39,303 nucleotides of DNA, from contig JAJUFT010000017.1 of the NCBI GenBank assembly GCA_029263615.1, positions 1 through 39,303 on the forward strand, written 5' to 3'. Below are positions 8,715 through 16,837 of this stretch, piece by piece (the stretch's first letter is position 1; each line of letters starts with the position of its first letter). Origin of the DNA: Alcaligenaceae bacterium. GTDB taxonomy: Bacteria; Pseudomonadota; Gammaproteobacteria; Burkholderiales; Burkholderiaceae_B. The notes below the pieces were generated by a model. That model was not told where the DNA came from, searched no databases, and was given only the letters and a program-made list of their open reading frames with translations. Made by a program: the position numbers and the translations under genes.

Positions 8715-9938
8715 ATGAATCGAAAAACATTCCTGAAGTCCGCCATGGCATTGGCGGTGGTGGGCGCTATGGCCGGAACGTCCATGGCGCATGCCAAGCA
8801 GGAGCCGATTCGCATCGGCGCCATCTATCTGATGTCCGGCAGTGCTGCCATGTATGGCAAATTTGCGCAGCAGGGCATCCAGCAGGCCATCGAAGAGATC
8901 AACGCCGCCGGCGGCGTGCTCGGCCGTCCGCTGCAGGTCCTGATGGAAGACAGCCAGGGCAAGGCTGCCACGGCCATTCAGGCCGCCCGCAAGCTGGTCT
9001 ATCAGGACAAGGCCGATGTCCTGATGGGTCTGGACAGCTCCGGGGTGGCGCAGGGCCTGGTTCCGGTGCTGCCGGAATTGCGCAAGCCCTTCATCATCAC
9101 CCACGCTGCCACGCCTGACGTCACCGGCAAGCTGTGCAACAAGTACACCTTCCGGGTCAGCGTGAATGTTCACCAGAACATGAACAGCGCGGCGGAAGTG
9201 GCGGCCAAGTCGGGCAAGAAGCGTTGGACGACCATCGGGCCAGACTACGCCTTCGGTCACCAGTCCTGGGAGTTCTTCGGCAAGTATCTCAAGGAGAAAA
9301 TGCCCGACGCCGAACTCATGAGCCAGGTCGCCTTCCCGCGGTTCGGCGCCGAAGATTTCACGCCCTTCATCGACAGCGTGATGGCCAGCAAGCCGGACGG
9401 GGTGCTGATCTCCGTCTGGGGCGGCGACATGGTGAACTTCGTCCGTCAAGCCAACAACCGGGGCTTCTTCGATCAGGACTTCGATGTCCTGTTCACCGTG
9501 GGCGCGGCAACGGAAGTGCTCACCGCACTGGGTGACCAGCTTCCGGAAGGCGTATGGGTTGGCACGCGCTACTGGTATGGCGCGCACGACAACGACCTCA
9601 ACAAGAAATTCGTAGCCGACTACAAGCAGCGCTACAACGCACCGCCCAGCTACAACGCGGAAGGAGCCTATGTGGCGGTCTACGCCTTCAAGGCGGCCAT
9701 CGAGAAGGCCGGCAAGGTGGATGGCGACGCCATCGCCGCTGCGCTCAAGGGTCTGGAGATCCCCGCGCCCACGGGCCCGCTCAAGTTCCGTGAAGGGGAC
9801 AACCAGGCATTGATCGGGCCGACCTGGGGCAAGACCGGCCCCATGAACACGGAAGACAAGATCCGTTCTCTGACCGAGATGGTGACCTTCGATGGTCAGG
9901 AGATCACCCCGCCGGTTGATCCGGAGTGCAAGCTGTAA
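8715..9938 (+). CDS. LIV-type ABC transporter substrate-binding protein
   Basis: The 407-residue product starts with a Sec signal peptide (MNRKTFLKSAMALAVVGAM, likely cleaved after AHA near residue 27). The periplasmic binding fold type I begins with IRIGAIYLMSGSAAMYG and continues with AIEEINAAGGVLGRPL. AAFKAAIEKAGKVDGDAIAAAL-like sequence near the end is typical of LivK/amide-binding proteins. ATG 8715 follows AAGGAGAG. In-frame codons upstream lie in the preceding gene. Its ligand should be the acid or amide fed to the acyl-CoA synthetase rather than necessarily a branched-chain amino acid. A strong hairpin follows the gene. Confidence 0.93.
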   Translation: MNRKTFLKSAMALAVVGAMAGTSMAHAKQEPIRIGAIYLMSGSAAMYGKFAQQGIQQAIEEINAAGGVLGRPLQVLMEDSQGKAATAIQAARKLVYQDKADVLMGLDSSGVAQGLVPVLPELRKPFIITHAATPDVTGKLCNKYTFRVSVNVHQNMNSAAEVAAKSGKKRWTTIGPDYAFGHQSWEFFGKYLKEKMPDAELMSQVAFPRFGAEDFTPFIDSVMASKPDGVLISVWGGDMVNFVRQANNRGFFDQDFDVLFTVGAATEVLTALGDQLPEGVWVGTRYWYGAHDNDLNKKFVADYKQRYNAPPSYNAEGAYVAVYAFKAAIEKAGKVDGDAIAAALKGLEIPAPTGPLKFREGDNQALIGPTWGKTGPMNTEDKIRSLTEMVTFDGQEITPPVDPECKL

Positions 9939-9954
9939 GGCCTGCCTGTTGCCA

Positions 9955-9980
9955 CGCCGTGCCCCGTCCGGGGCGCGGCG
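9955..9980 (+). repeat. strong stem-loop between binding-protein and permease genes
   Basis: Positions 9955-9965 pair with 9970-9980 in an 11-bp stem with one G-U pair and the 4-nt loop GTCC. It has no T-run. A stem-loop after a periplasmic binding protein gene commonly protects the upstream mRNA and leaves the permease genes at lower level, as at malE-malF; that role is inferred here. Confidence 0.6.
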
Positions 9981-10007
9981 CACGAATCAAGCATTTTGGA
10001 GGGCATC

Positions 10008-10880
10008 ATGGGCAGTCTTGGTCTCGCCTTGCTCAATAGTCTGGATATCGGCCTGTTGCTGTTCATTATCGCCGTGGGCCTGAACATCGTCTTCGGCGTT
10101 CTCAACGTGATCAACTTCGCGCACGGCGCGCTCTACATGCTGGGTGCCTATCTGGCGTTCAGCTGCATCAGCGTGCTGGGCATGCCATTTTGGCTGACGC
10201 TGCTGGTGGCGCCGCTGGGCGTGGCCCTGCTTGCGGTGCTGGTCGACCGCCTGATGCTGCGTTTCGTTTACCAGCGTGAAGTCACCGACAGCCTGCTGCT
10301 CACGTTCGCGCTGCTGCTCATCCTCAATGAGTCGGTGCGGATGATCTGGGGAACCGGCATCCATGTGGTGGAACCCCCTGAACTGCTGCGGGGCACGATC
10401 ACGTTGCCGGGAGGCATCCGTTATCCGCTGTACAGCCTGTTCGTGATCCTGGCCGGCGCACTCGTGCTCTTTGGCCTGTGGTTCCTGTTCAACAAGACCC
10501 GTGCGGGCAAGATCATGCGTGCAGCCGCCCTCGACCGTGACATGGCGCAGCTGCTCTGTATCAACACCCGGCTGGTGATCACCGGCGTATTTGCCTTCGG
10601 TGCGTGGCTGGCTGCCCTGGGCGGCGTGGTCGCGGCGCCCATGCGGGCCATCGACCCGGGCATGGGTGACAAGATCATTATCGAGAGTTTCATCGTGGTT
10701 GTGATTGGCGGTCTGGGCAGTTTCCCGGGGGCGCTGCTGGGCGCGATCGTGCTGGGCCTCATCCATGGGCTCGGCGGCCGTTTCCTGCCGGAAATCAACC
10801 TCATGCTGCCGTTCGTCGGCATGGCGATCGTGCTGCTGCTCAAACCGCATGGCCTGCTGGGTCGGCGAGCTTCATTGTGA
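10008..10880 (+). CDS. livH: LIV-type ABC transporter permease (LivH family)
   Basis: The 290-residue product is highly hydrophobic with about eight membrane segments. It carries LivH-type signatures near the N-terminus (NIVFGVLNVINFAHGALYMLG) and near the C-terminus (GGLGSFPGALLGAIVLGLIHG). ATG 10008 lies 4 nt after a GGAGGG ribosome site; a TTG at 9996 would place that site inside the gene and is rejected. It forms one half of the inner-membrane channel, with LivM as partner and LivG/LivF as ATPases. Confidence 0.92.
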   Translation: MGSLGLALLNSLDIGLLLFIIAVGLNIVFGVLNVINFAHGALYMLGAYLAFSCISVLGMPFWLTLLVAPLGVALLAVLVDRLMLRFVYQREVTDSLLLTFALLLILNESVRMIWGTGIHVVEPPELLRGTITLPGGIRYPLYSLFVILAGALVLFGLWFLFNKTRAGKIMRAAALDRDMAQLLCINTRLVITGVFAFGAWLAALGGVVAAPMRAIDPGMGDKIIIESFIVVVIGGLGSFPGALLGAIVLGLIHGLGGRFLPEINLMLPFVGMAIVLLLKPHGLLGRRASL

Positions 10881-10887
10881 GGACACG

Positions 10888-11913
10888 ATGCTTTTACAGG
10901 ACAAGACAATGAACGAAACACGCGCGACACAATCGGCCGCTTCTGCGGGCCCTTCGGGCCGCGCGGGAATGCTGACGCGACTGGCCTGGGGGGTGGGCGT
11001 GCTGGCGCTGATCCTGCTGATCATCCTGCCGTGGGTCGCCCCGTACTTCTACATCTTCATCGCGACCGAAGTGCTCATCCTGGGGCTGCTGGCCGCCAGC
11101 TTCAACCTCATCTTCGGATACACCGGCATGTTGAGCTTCGGGCATGCCGCTTTCTTCGGCATCGGGTCCTATGCGGTTGCCATGCTGCTACAGGCCTACC
11201 AGTGGCCCCTGCTGCTCTGCCTGCTGGTCGCCGTGCTGGTGGCCACTGTGCTGGCGCTTATCATCGGGTTCTTCTGCGTCCGGCTCAACGAGGTGTACTT
11301 CGCCATGCTGACCCTGGCTTTCGGGATGATGGTGTTTTCCATCGCTCACCAATGGCGCTCCGTGACCAATGGAAGTGACGGCATTGCGGGGTTCTCGGTG
11401 GGGTCCCTGGGCCTTGGGGTCGATGTGCAGCTCGGGAACCCGAGCGTGTACTACCACGTGGTGCTGGTCATCGTGCTGCTGGCGGCGGCGCTGTTGTACC
11501 TGATCTGCCGCTCTTCTTTCGGGCTGATCCTCCGTGCAATCCGTCAGAACCCGGAGCGGGTGGCGTTCTGCGGTGTAAACGTGCGCGCCTATCGGCTCGC
11601 GTCCTTCACGGTCGCCGGGGCCTTTGCCGGACTGGCAGGCGGCCTGATGGCCCCCTTCCTGCGCATCGCCAGCCCCGAACTGCTGCACTGGTCGATGTCT
11701 GCCGAGCCCGTGCTCATGACCATTCTGGGAGGCAGTGGCTATTTTCTCGGGCCGTTCGTGGGCGCAGGCATGTTTGTTCTGCTGGAGACCTGGATCACCA
11801 GCATGACGCAGGCCTGGATGCTCGTGTTGGGCATCATCCTGGCCTTCATGGTCATGTTCTTCCGTCGCGGGCTGCTCGGGACGGTGCTGGACTGGATACA
11901 GGAGCGTAAGTGA
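10888..11913 (+). CDS. livM: LIV-type ABC transporter permease (LivM family)
   Basis: The 341-residue product has a short polar N-terminus followed by about eight to ten membrane segments. It shows the LivM signatures ASFNLIFGYTGMLSFGHAAF and AIRQNPERVAFCGVNV. ATG 10888 with TGAGGA upstream is chosen; ATG 10909 (AGGA upstream) would remove seven residues and is also plausible. The stop overlaps the livG start as TGATG, indicating translational coupling. Confidence 0.91.
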   Translation: MLLQDKTMNETRATQSAASAGPSGRAGMLTRLAWGVGVLALILLIILPWVAPYFYIFIATEVLILGLLAASFNLIFGYTGMLSFGHAAFFGIGSYAVAMLLQAYQWPLLLCLLVAVLVATVLALIIGFFCVRLNEVYFAMLTLAFGMMVFSIAHQWRSVTNGSDGIAGFSVGSLGLGVDVQLGNPSVYYHVVLVIVLLAAALLYLICRSSFGLILRAIRQNPERVAFCGVNVRAYRLASFTVAGAFAGLAGGLMAPFLRIASPELLHWSMSAEPVLMTILGGSGYFLGPFVGAGMFVLLETWITSMTQAWMLVLGIILAFMVMFFRRGLLGTVLDWIQERK

Positions 11914-12692
11914 TGGCGCAGGACAAGGACATCATTCTCGAGGTGGCGGGAATCGCCAAGCGCTTCGGCGGGGTGGCCGCCGTCTCGAACGTGGATCTGC
12001 AGGTGTATCGGCACGAGACGCTGGCCATCATCGGCCCCAACGGTGCGGGCAAGACCACGTTCTACAACCTGCTGTCGGGGCGCATGCAGCCCACCAGCGG
12101 GCAGATCCTCTACGAGGGGCGGGACATCACGGGCATGCCGCCCCATGAGATCAGCCGACTCGGCATTTCACGATCTTTCCAGATCAACAACATCTTCGAG
12201 GAGATGACGGTCCGGGAGAACGTGGAAGTGGCCGTCACGGCGCTGCGCAATGAGGGAAGGCGCTGGAACAACGTGGCTTCCCGCAATCGGGCCGTGCAGG
12301 CCGAGGCCGATGCGCTGCTGGAGCGGCTGTCGCTTTCCGAACTGGCCGACCAGCGCGCTGGCGTCATCAGTTACGGCGACAAGCGGCTGGTCGAGATTGC
12401 CGTGGTGCTGGCCACGCAGCCCAAGCTGGTTCTGCTGGACGAACCCACGGCGGGCATGACACCGGATGAAACGCAACGGGTGGTGCAACTGGTGAAGTCG
12501 CTGGGCGATAGTGGCGATTACACCTTCCTGATCACCGAGCATGACATGAACGTGGTGTTCGGGCTGGCTGACCGCATTCTGGTGATGCACCGCGGGCAGA
12601 AGCTCGTGCTGGGCACGCCGGAAGAGGTCCGGGCGCACCCCGAGGTGCGTCGCGCCTACCTGGGCACTGCAGATGAGGAGATGGCACCATGA
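11913..12692 (+). CDS. livG: LIV-type ABC transporter ATPase (LivG family)
   Basis: The 259-residue ATPase has Walker A GPNGAGKTT, Q-loop region GISRSFQINNIFEEMTVREN, Walker B LVLLDEPTAGM and switch His in ITEHDMNVVFGLAD. The ABC signature reads ISYGDKRLVEIA, a degenerate form (YGDKR for SGGQQ) that is usual for LivG. ATG 11913 is 8 nt after GGAG and overlaps the livM stop; GTG 11910 is an alternative. The C-terminal RRAYLGT is the typical LivG tail. Confidence 0.92.
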   Translation: MAQDKDIILEVAGIAKRFGGVAAVSNVDLQVYRHETLAIIGPNGAGKTTFYNLLSGRMQPTSGQILYEGRDITGMPPHEISRLGISRSFQINNIFEEMTVRENVEVAVTALRNEGRRWNNVASRNRAVQAEADALLERLSLSELADQRAGVISYGDKRLVEIAVVLATQPKLVLLDEPTAGMTPDETQRVVQLVKSLGDSGDYTFLITEHDMNVVFGLADRILVMHRGQKLVLGTPEEVRAHPEVRRAYLGTADEEMAP

Positions 12693-13390
12693 TGCTGGAG
12701 GTTCGCGACATCCACACCTATTACGGCGAGAGTCATGCCCTGCAGGGAATCACACTGAGTCTGGAGGAGGGCGAGACGGTCTGTCTGCTGGGGCGCAACG
12801 GGGCGGGCAAGAGCACCACCCTGCGCAGCATCATCGGGCTCAATGCCCCGCGCAGCGGCAAGGTCATCTTCGACGGCACCGATGTGACGGGCTGGCCGGC
12901 CTACCGGATCGCCCGCCTGGGCGTCGGCCTGGTGCCGGAAGACCGGCGAATCTTCCCCGGACTCACCGTGCGCGAGAATCTGGAAGTCGGTTTCTATCAG
13001 AGGCCGGGCACCAAGAACCCCTGGACGCCGGAACGCATCTTCGACGAATACCCGATGCTGGCCGAACTCGCCAATCAGGATGGCAGCACGCTCTCGGGCG
13101 GGCAACAGCAGATGCTGGCGGTCGCGAGGTCTCTCATGAGCGCACCCCGGCTGCTTTTGCTGGACGAGCCCAACGAAGGGCTGGCGCCGGTGATCGTGAA
13201 GCAGATCGGCCGCCTGATCGACGATCTGTCGAAGACCACCACCATCCTGTTCACGGACCAGAGTGTGCACTTTGCGCTGCAGCACGCGCGGCGCGCCTAC
13301 ATTCTGGAAAAGGGCAGGGTGGTTCACCAGGCCAGCAGCGAAGCGCTGCTCCAGGATGAAGCGATCCAGCAACGGTACCTGTCGGTATGA
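12689..13390 (+). CDS. livF: LIV-type ABC transporter ATPase (LivF family)
   Basis: The 233-residue ATPase has Walker A GRNGAGKST, LVPEDRRIFPGLTVREN, the canonical signature LSGGQQQMLAVAR, Walker B LLLLDEPNEGLAP and an H-loop position occupied by Gln (FTDQSVHFALQ), a variation seen in LivF-type proteins. The ATGA overlap with livG couples translation. It completes a five-gene importer (8715-13390) within the acyl-CoA operon. Confidence 0.92.
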   Translation: MMLEVRDIHTYYGESHALQGITLSLEEGETVCLLGRNGAGKSTTLRSIIGLNAPRSGKVIFDGTDVTGWPAYRIARLGVGLVPEDRRIFPGLTVRENLEVGFYQRPGTKNPWTPERIFDEYPMLAELANQDGSTLSGGQQQMLAVARSLMSAPRLLLLDEPNEGLAPVIVKQIGRLIDDLSKTTTILFTDQSVHFALQHARRAYILEKGRVVHQASSEALLQDEAIQQRYLSV

Positions 13391-13429
13391 ACTAGAATTT
13401 TCCGTTTTTTCTCAATACCGGGATACCGC

Positions 13430-14119
13430 ATGGTCGGGGACTTCGAGTCGTTCAAGGCAGATCTCAGCCTGTCGAAGGTGGAGATCTGCCGGGCCTTGTT
13501 CAGGCAGAACGCGGGCCACATCCGTATCCGCAAGGAACATGTGGCCGTGCCCAACCTCGTGCGCATCGTGGAGTCGACCTTGCGCCTTGCACGCGTGAAG
13601 GGCTTCCACGCGATGTCGTTGCGCGACCTGTCTGCCGATTCGGGCATGAGCATTGGCGGGCTGTATGCCTACATTCGCAACAAGGACGACCTCGTCCACC
13701 TGATCCAGATGCACGGCATGCTGCTCACGCGCCGCACCCTGCGGGACTATACCGAGGGCGTGGACGATCCCCGCGAACGCCTGCATTCCGCGCTGCGGGC
13801 GCATGTGTATCTCAGCGAGCTGATGCAACCGTGGTTCTATTTCTCCTTCATGGAGACGCGCAACCTGCCTCCAGCGCAGAAGAAGGAAGCGATTGCCATC
13901 GAGCGCGAGGTCGAGGACATCTTCCACGACATCATCGTCGAGGGCATGGCACGGGAGCGCTTCCGTGACGTTGATGCTCGCCTGTTGGCCGCGGTTTCCA
14001 AGGCCATGATGCAGGACTGGTATCTGAAGCGGCGCAAGTACCGCGACCACCAGGTGGGGCCGACCGCTTACGCCGCTTTCCTGTGCGACATGATGGACCG
14101 CTATCTGCTGCCCGGCTGA
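13430..14119 (+). CDS. TetR/AcrR-family transcriptional regulator
   Basis: The 229-residue protein has an N-terminal helix-turn-helix at about residues 42-85 (RVKGFHAMSLRDLSADSG, then IGGLYAYIRNKDDLVHLI), the TetR signature in which Y-x-Y-I-x-N-K-x-D-L marks the recognition helix. The rest is a helical ligand and dimerisation domain. It begins 39 bp after livF on the same strand, so it is probably cotranscribed and represses the operon from the palindrome at 3379-3388. Acyl-CoA thioesters are common effectors of such regulators; the effector here is unknown. Confidence 0.9.
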   Translation: MVGDFESFKADLSLSKVEICRALFRQNAGHIRIRKEHVAVPNLVRIVESTLRLARVKGFHAMSLRDLSADSGMSIGGLYAYIRNKDDLVHLIQMHGMLLTRRTLRDYTEGVDDPRERLHSALRAHVYLSELMQPWFYFSFMETRNLPPAQKKEAIAIEREVEDIFHDIIVEGMARERFRDVDARLLAAVSKAMMQDWYLKRRKYRDHQVGPTAYAAFLCDMMDRYLLPG

Positions 14120-14126
14120 TGCCGGG
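14111..14126. terminator. stem-loop CCCGGC-TGAT-GCCGGG at the end of the TetR gene
   Basis: A perfect 6-bp GC-only stem with a 4-nt loop contains the TetR stop codon and lies between two convergent genes. There is no T-run on either strand, so it is a weak candidate for a bidirectional end. Confidence 0.35.
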
Positions 14127-14153
14127 CCAGACGGGGGCGAGCCTGACGATGGA

Positions 14154-15107
14154 TCAGAGCGGGGTGAGCAGCGGCTCGCCGCGGAAGTGGGCCTTGAGGT
14201 TGTCGACGACCAGCTGTGACATGGCGCTGCGGGTCTCCGTCGTGCCGCTGGCGTGATGTGGAAACAGAATCACGTTGTCGAGCTGCTGGAAGCGCGTGTC
14301 GATATGGGGTTCATTCTCGAAGACGTCCAGGCCGGCGCCGCCGATGGACTTGCGCTGCAGCGCATTGATGAGGGCCTCTTCATCCACCACCGAGCCGCGG
14401 GAAATGTTGATGACCCAGGCTTCCGGGTGCAGGGCGTCCAGCACCTGCGCATTGATCAGATGGCGAGTGTCCGCACCGCCGGGGCAGGCCAGCATCAGAA
14501 TGTCGCAGTTTGCGGCAAGCTCGACCGGCGTGGCGTAATAGGGGTAGGGCACGTCCTTGCGGTTGCGTGACGTATACAGGATGTCCATCTTCATGGCTTC
14601 GGCCCGCTTGGCGATCTCCAGGCCAATGCGGCCCAGGCCGACGATGCCCATGCGCTTGCCCTTGAGCGAGCGCCCCAGGGGCATCATTCCGCGTTGCGAC
14701 CACTGGCCGCTGCGGACGTATTCGTGCCCATCGCCGAGGCGGCGCAGGGCGTTGAGGACCAGGCCGATGGCCAGGTCGGCGACATCGTCATTCAGCACGT
14801 CGGGAGTGTTGGTGACATGAATCCCCTTTTCCTTGCACGCAGCCACTGCGATGCTGTCCGTTCCCACGCTGGAGGTGGAGACGATTTCCAGGGCGGGCAG
14901 GCGCGGCAGCATGGCAGCCTGAAAGCCCGGCGCACCGGAGGTCACGACGCCGCGAATGCGGCCGCCAACCTCGTGGAGCAGCGCCTCGGGGTCTTCGGCG
15001 AGATCGTAGCGATGAAGTTGGAACGCCTGTTCGAGTTGTTCCATCTGGGCGGGCATCAGAGGGCGCAGGACAAGCAGCTCGGGTTGACCGGAGGTGGGGT
15101 GATTCAT
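14154..15107 (-). CDS. D-isomer-specific 2-hydroxyacid dehydrogenase
   Basis: The 317-residue product is a D-2-hydroxyacid dehydrogenase, probably a glyoxylate/hydroxypyruvate reductase type. It has the Rossmann motif GIVGLGRIGLEIAKRAEAM, TSRNRK where NADPH-preferring enzymes carry basic residues, the catalytic Arg in NISRGSVVDE, and the active-site His in PHHASGTTETR. The ATG at 15107 is preceded by GGAAG; an ATG at 15119 is possible. A divergent gene begins at 15298, so the 190-bp gap should hold promoters for both. The substrate is uncertain. Confidence 0.88.
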   Translation of the reverse strand: MNHPTSGQPELLVLRPLMPAQMEQLEQAFQLHRYDLAEDPEALLHEVGGRIRGVVTSGAPGFQAAMLPRLPALEIVSTSSVGTDSIAVAACKEKGIHVTNTPDVLNDDVADLAIGLVLNALRRLGDGHEYVRSGQWSQRGMMPLGRSLKGKRMGIVGLGRIGLEIAKRAEAMKMDILYTSRNRKDVPYPYYATPVELAANCDILMLACPGGADTRHLINAQVLDALHPEAWVINISRGSVVDEEALINALQRKSIGGAGLDVFENEPHIDTRFQQLDNVILFPHHASGTTETRSAMSQLVVDNLKAHFRGEPLLTPL

Positions 15108-15220
15108 GTTGTCTTCCATCGGTGAAATGTCAGTCTGGTTGTTCGAATTGGTGCCCCGTATGACATCACAGAAGGCCGGCGCCGACAACTCGCTACGCGC
15201 TTGGCGGTTCGGCCCCCCAT

Positions 15221-15237
15221 GCGACACGGTGTGTCGC
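15221..15237. promoter_or_regulatory. palindrome GCGACAC-GGT-GTGTCGC in divergent intergenic region
   Basis: A perfect 7-bp inverted repeat with 3-bp spacer lies between the divergent starts at 15107 and 15298. It may be an operator shared by both genes or a short hairpin. No regulator for it is identifiable. Confidence 0.4.
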
Positions 15238-15297
15238 CACCGCCCGCTAGCATGAAGTCCAGTACCCACCGGGAATCACGCAGGAGAGTCTGGCTAC

Positions 15298-15783
15298 ATG
15301 AAACAACGAGGCATCATTCGGGCGATGAAGTGCCCTTGGTCGCGCAATGAGTTCCTGCTGCGGCTCATGCGCGTCGACGAAGACGGAAGCGAACGTCTGC
15401 TGGCCACGAGCTCGGCCGTCACCAAGGTGGCGGCGGCGGCATTGACGCGCACCTTTGCCAACTCGGCGCCGGTCCGCTTCGACCTTGAGGCCGTGTCGGC
15501 CGTTCTGGAGATTCCGGGGCGAACGGCCTGGGCCAGTTTCACCGACCTCGAGCCGGCCAGGGCCGCGCTCAAGGCGTGTGTGCAGCATGAGCTGCGGCGC
15601 GCGCGGGGTGTACTGGTGCTGATCTCGCTTTCTTGCAACAGCAATATCGTTCACGACCTGCGTTCGATTCTCAATGTGGTGCATCCTCACATCGGCGCCC
15701 AGACGCCGTCCGCCTGCATCACCACTTACGACGATGCCCTGGTTCGCGAGGTCCGTGTCGAACTTCTGCTGCTGGGCATGTGA
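15298..15783 (+). CDS. small protein resembling the FtsZ C-terminal domain
   Basis: The product has 161 residues and no GTPase motif. By eye, residues about 40-161 align with the C-terminal half of FtsZ: the T7-loop region (VRFDLEAVSAVLE against NVDFADVRTVMSE), then ARAALKACV, RARGVLVLIS (FtsZ GARGVLVNIT), and a final REVRVELLLLGM (FtsZ DELRVTVVATGI). The second catalytic Asp of the T7 loop appears to be Ala. The N-terminal 40 residues are not recognisable. The start ATG follows AGGAG, and codon use is normal for the region, so it is not an obvious decayed fragment. Its 3' end overlaps the convergent WYL gene by 58 bp. Function unknown; a modulator of FtsZ polymerisation is one guess. Confidence 0.75.
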   Translation: MKQRGIIRAMKCPWSRNEFLLRLMRVDEDGSERLLATSSAVTKVAAAALTRTFANSAPVRFDLEAVSAVLEIPGRTAWASFTDLEPARAALKACVQHELRRARGVLVLISLSCNSNIVHDLRSILNVVHPHIGAQTPSACITTYDDALVREVRVELLLLGM

Positions 15784-16739
15784 TCGGCCGGGGTTTTCTC
15801 CACGGCCCACACGTCGTCGCCAAACCCCCGCAGCCAGCGCGCCAGCAGCAGGCTGTCCAGCACCGTGGCCGTGACGTGGTAGCTGTCCTCGCATTCACGC
15901 ACGCGCTGGTCCGCAGACAGGCGGCTCTCCAGCAGGTGATAACCGGCTTCTTTGCGGATGTGAAAGCTCAGCCGGATGCGCCGGCCTTCGCCGTACTGAA
16001 AACGGCCTTCGTCCTCATAGGCGGCCAGATCGAACTCCTTCGGGCGTTCGAAGCGCAGGTCCGACATCTCGGCCGAGAGAATCCGGTGCATGGCCAGTGT
16101 CCGTTCGTTGTTGAAATCCTGGAATCGGCAGACGAGGTACAGGCTCGCACCCTGCTGGGCAAGCCCCAGCGGCATGATGCGATGCCGTCGCTTCTGCCGC
16201 CGTGCATTGCGGTATTCGATCTCGAGCCAGCGGTTCTCGTACAGCGCCTGGCTGACGACGTCGAAGACGGCCGGGGCCAGGGGTGGCGGCAGCAAGGGCA
16301 GCGTGGCGCTCACCACCCGCACCTTGCGCGTCCATTCCTGTTCGCGCCGAGCGCCGGCCGGATCGCTCAGGCGCATCCGGGCCTGGGCAAAAAAGCCTTC
16401 CAGCGACTTCATAAGCGGTGCCGGCAGCAGGTGCCTGAGGTGTTCCTCGGCCAGACGCAGCAGCAGGGATTCCTGCGGGCCCAGCGCGGGCAGCGACAGG
16501 CCGGCGGCATGTGGCAGCCATCGGTAGCCGTAGGGCCGGCTGCGGTCGTCACGCTCAATGTCGAAATGCGCGGAAAGAATGTCCAGATGCCGCTGGATGC
16601 TGCGCAGGTCGCGGCTGAAACCGGCATGCGTCAGCTGCTCGTGCAGCTCCTGGGCCGTGATCTTGCGATGTCGGGGAATGCGCCTGAGCAGCTCGAGGCT
16701 GAGCAGGACGGTCTCCATCTGTCGGGTGCGAGTGTTCAT
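15726..16739 (-). CDS. WYL-domain transcriptional regulator (YafY-like)
   Basis: The 337-residue product has an N-terminal winged helix-turn-helix (ITAQELHEQLTHAGFSRDLR, then SIQRHLDIL) followed by YGYRW, a middle linker, and a WYL domain (about residues 145-310: ENRWLEIEYRNARRQKRRHR, then MPLGLAQQGASLYLVCRF). WYL domains sense small ligands or nucleic acids. ATG 16739 is chosen; a TTG at 16748 is in frame and neither has a clear ribosome site. The gene is divergent from the Sir2 gene with about 98 bp between starts, so it may control it. The last residues (Ser/Thr/Arg-rich) lie in the overlap with the FtsZ-like gene. Confidence 0.87.
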   Translation of the reverse strand: MNTRTRQMETVLLSLELLRRIPRHRKITAQELHEQLTHAGFSRDLRSIQRHLDILSAHFDIERDDRSRPYGYRWLPHAAGLSLPALGPQESLLLRLAEEHLRHLLPAPLMKSLEGFFAQARMRLSDPAGARREQEWTRKVRVVSATLPLLPPPLAPAVFDVVSQALYENRWLEIEYRNARRQKRRHRIMPLGLAQQGASLYLVCRFQDFNNERTLAMHRILSAEMSDLRFERPKEFDLAAYEDEGRFQYGEGRRIRLSFHIRKEAGYHLLESRLSADQRVRECEDSYHVTATVLDSLLLARWLRGFGDDVWAVEKTPADHMPSSRSSTRTSRTRASS

Positions 16740-16837
16740 GCGCGCCAAGTTTAGTGAATTTGTGAGCTGTGCAGGTCATTGCCTGCCATGGCCTAAGATT
16801 TCGGAAAGTCGACATGTACAACTACGGGAGTCAGACG

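Noticed and set aside
8643..9983. A 446-codon open frame antisense to the ABC binding protein
   Set aside because: No domain, no ribosome site, and it covers exactly a well-supported gene.
15633..16754. A 373-codon open frame antisense to the WYL regulator
   Set aside because: The minus strand encodes a complete winged-helix plus WYL protein; the plus frame has no recognisable feature.
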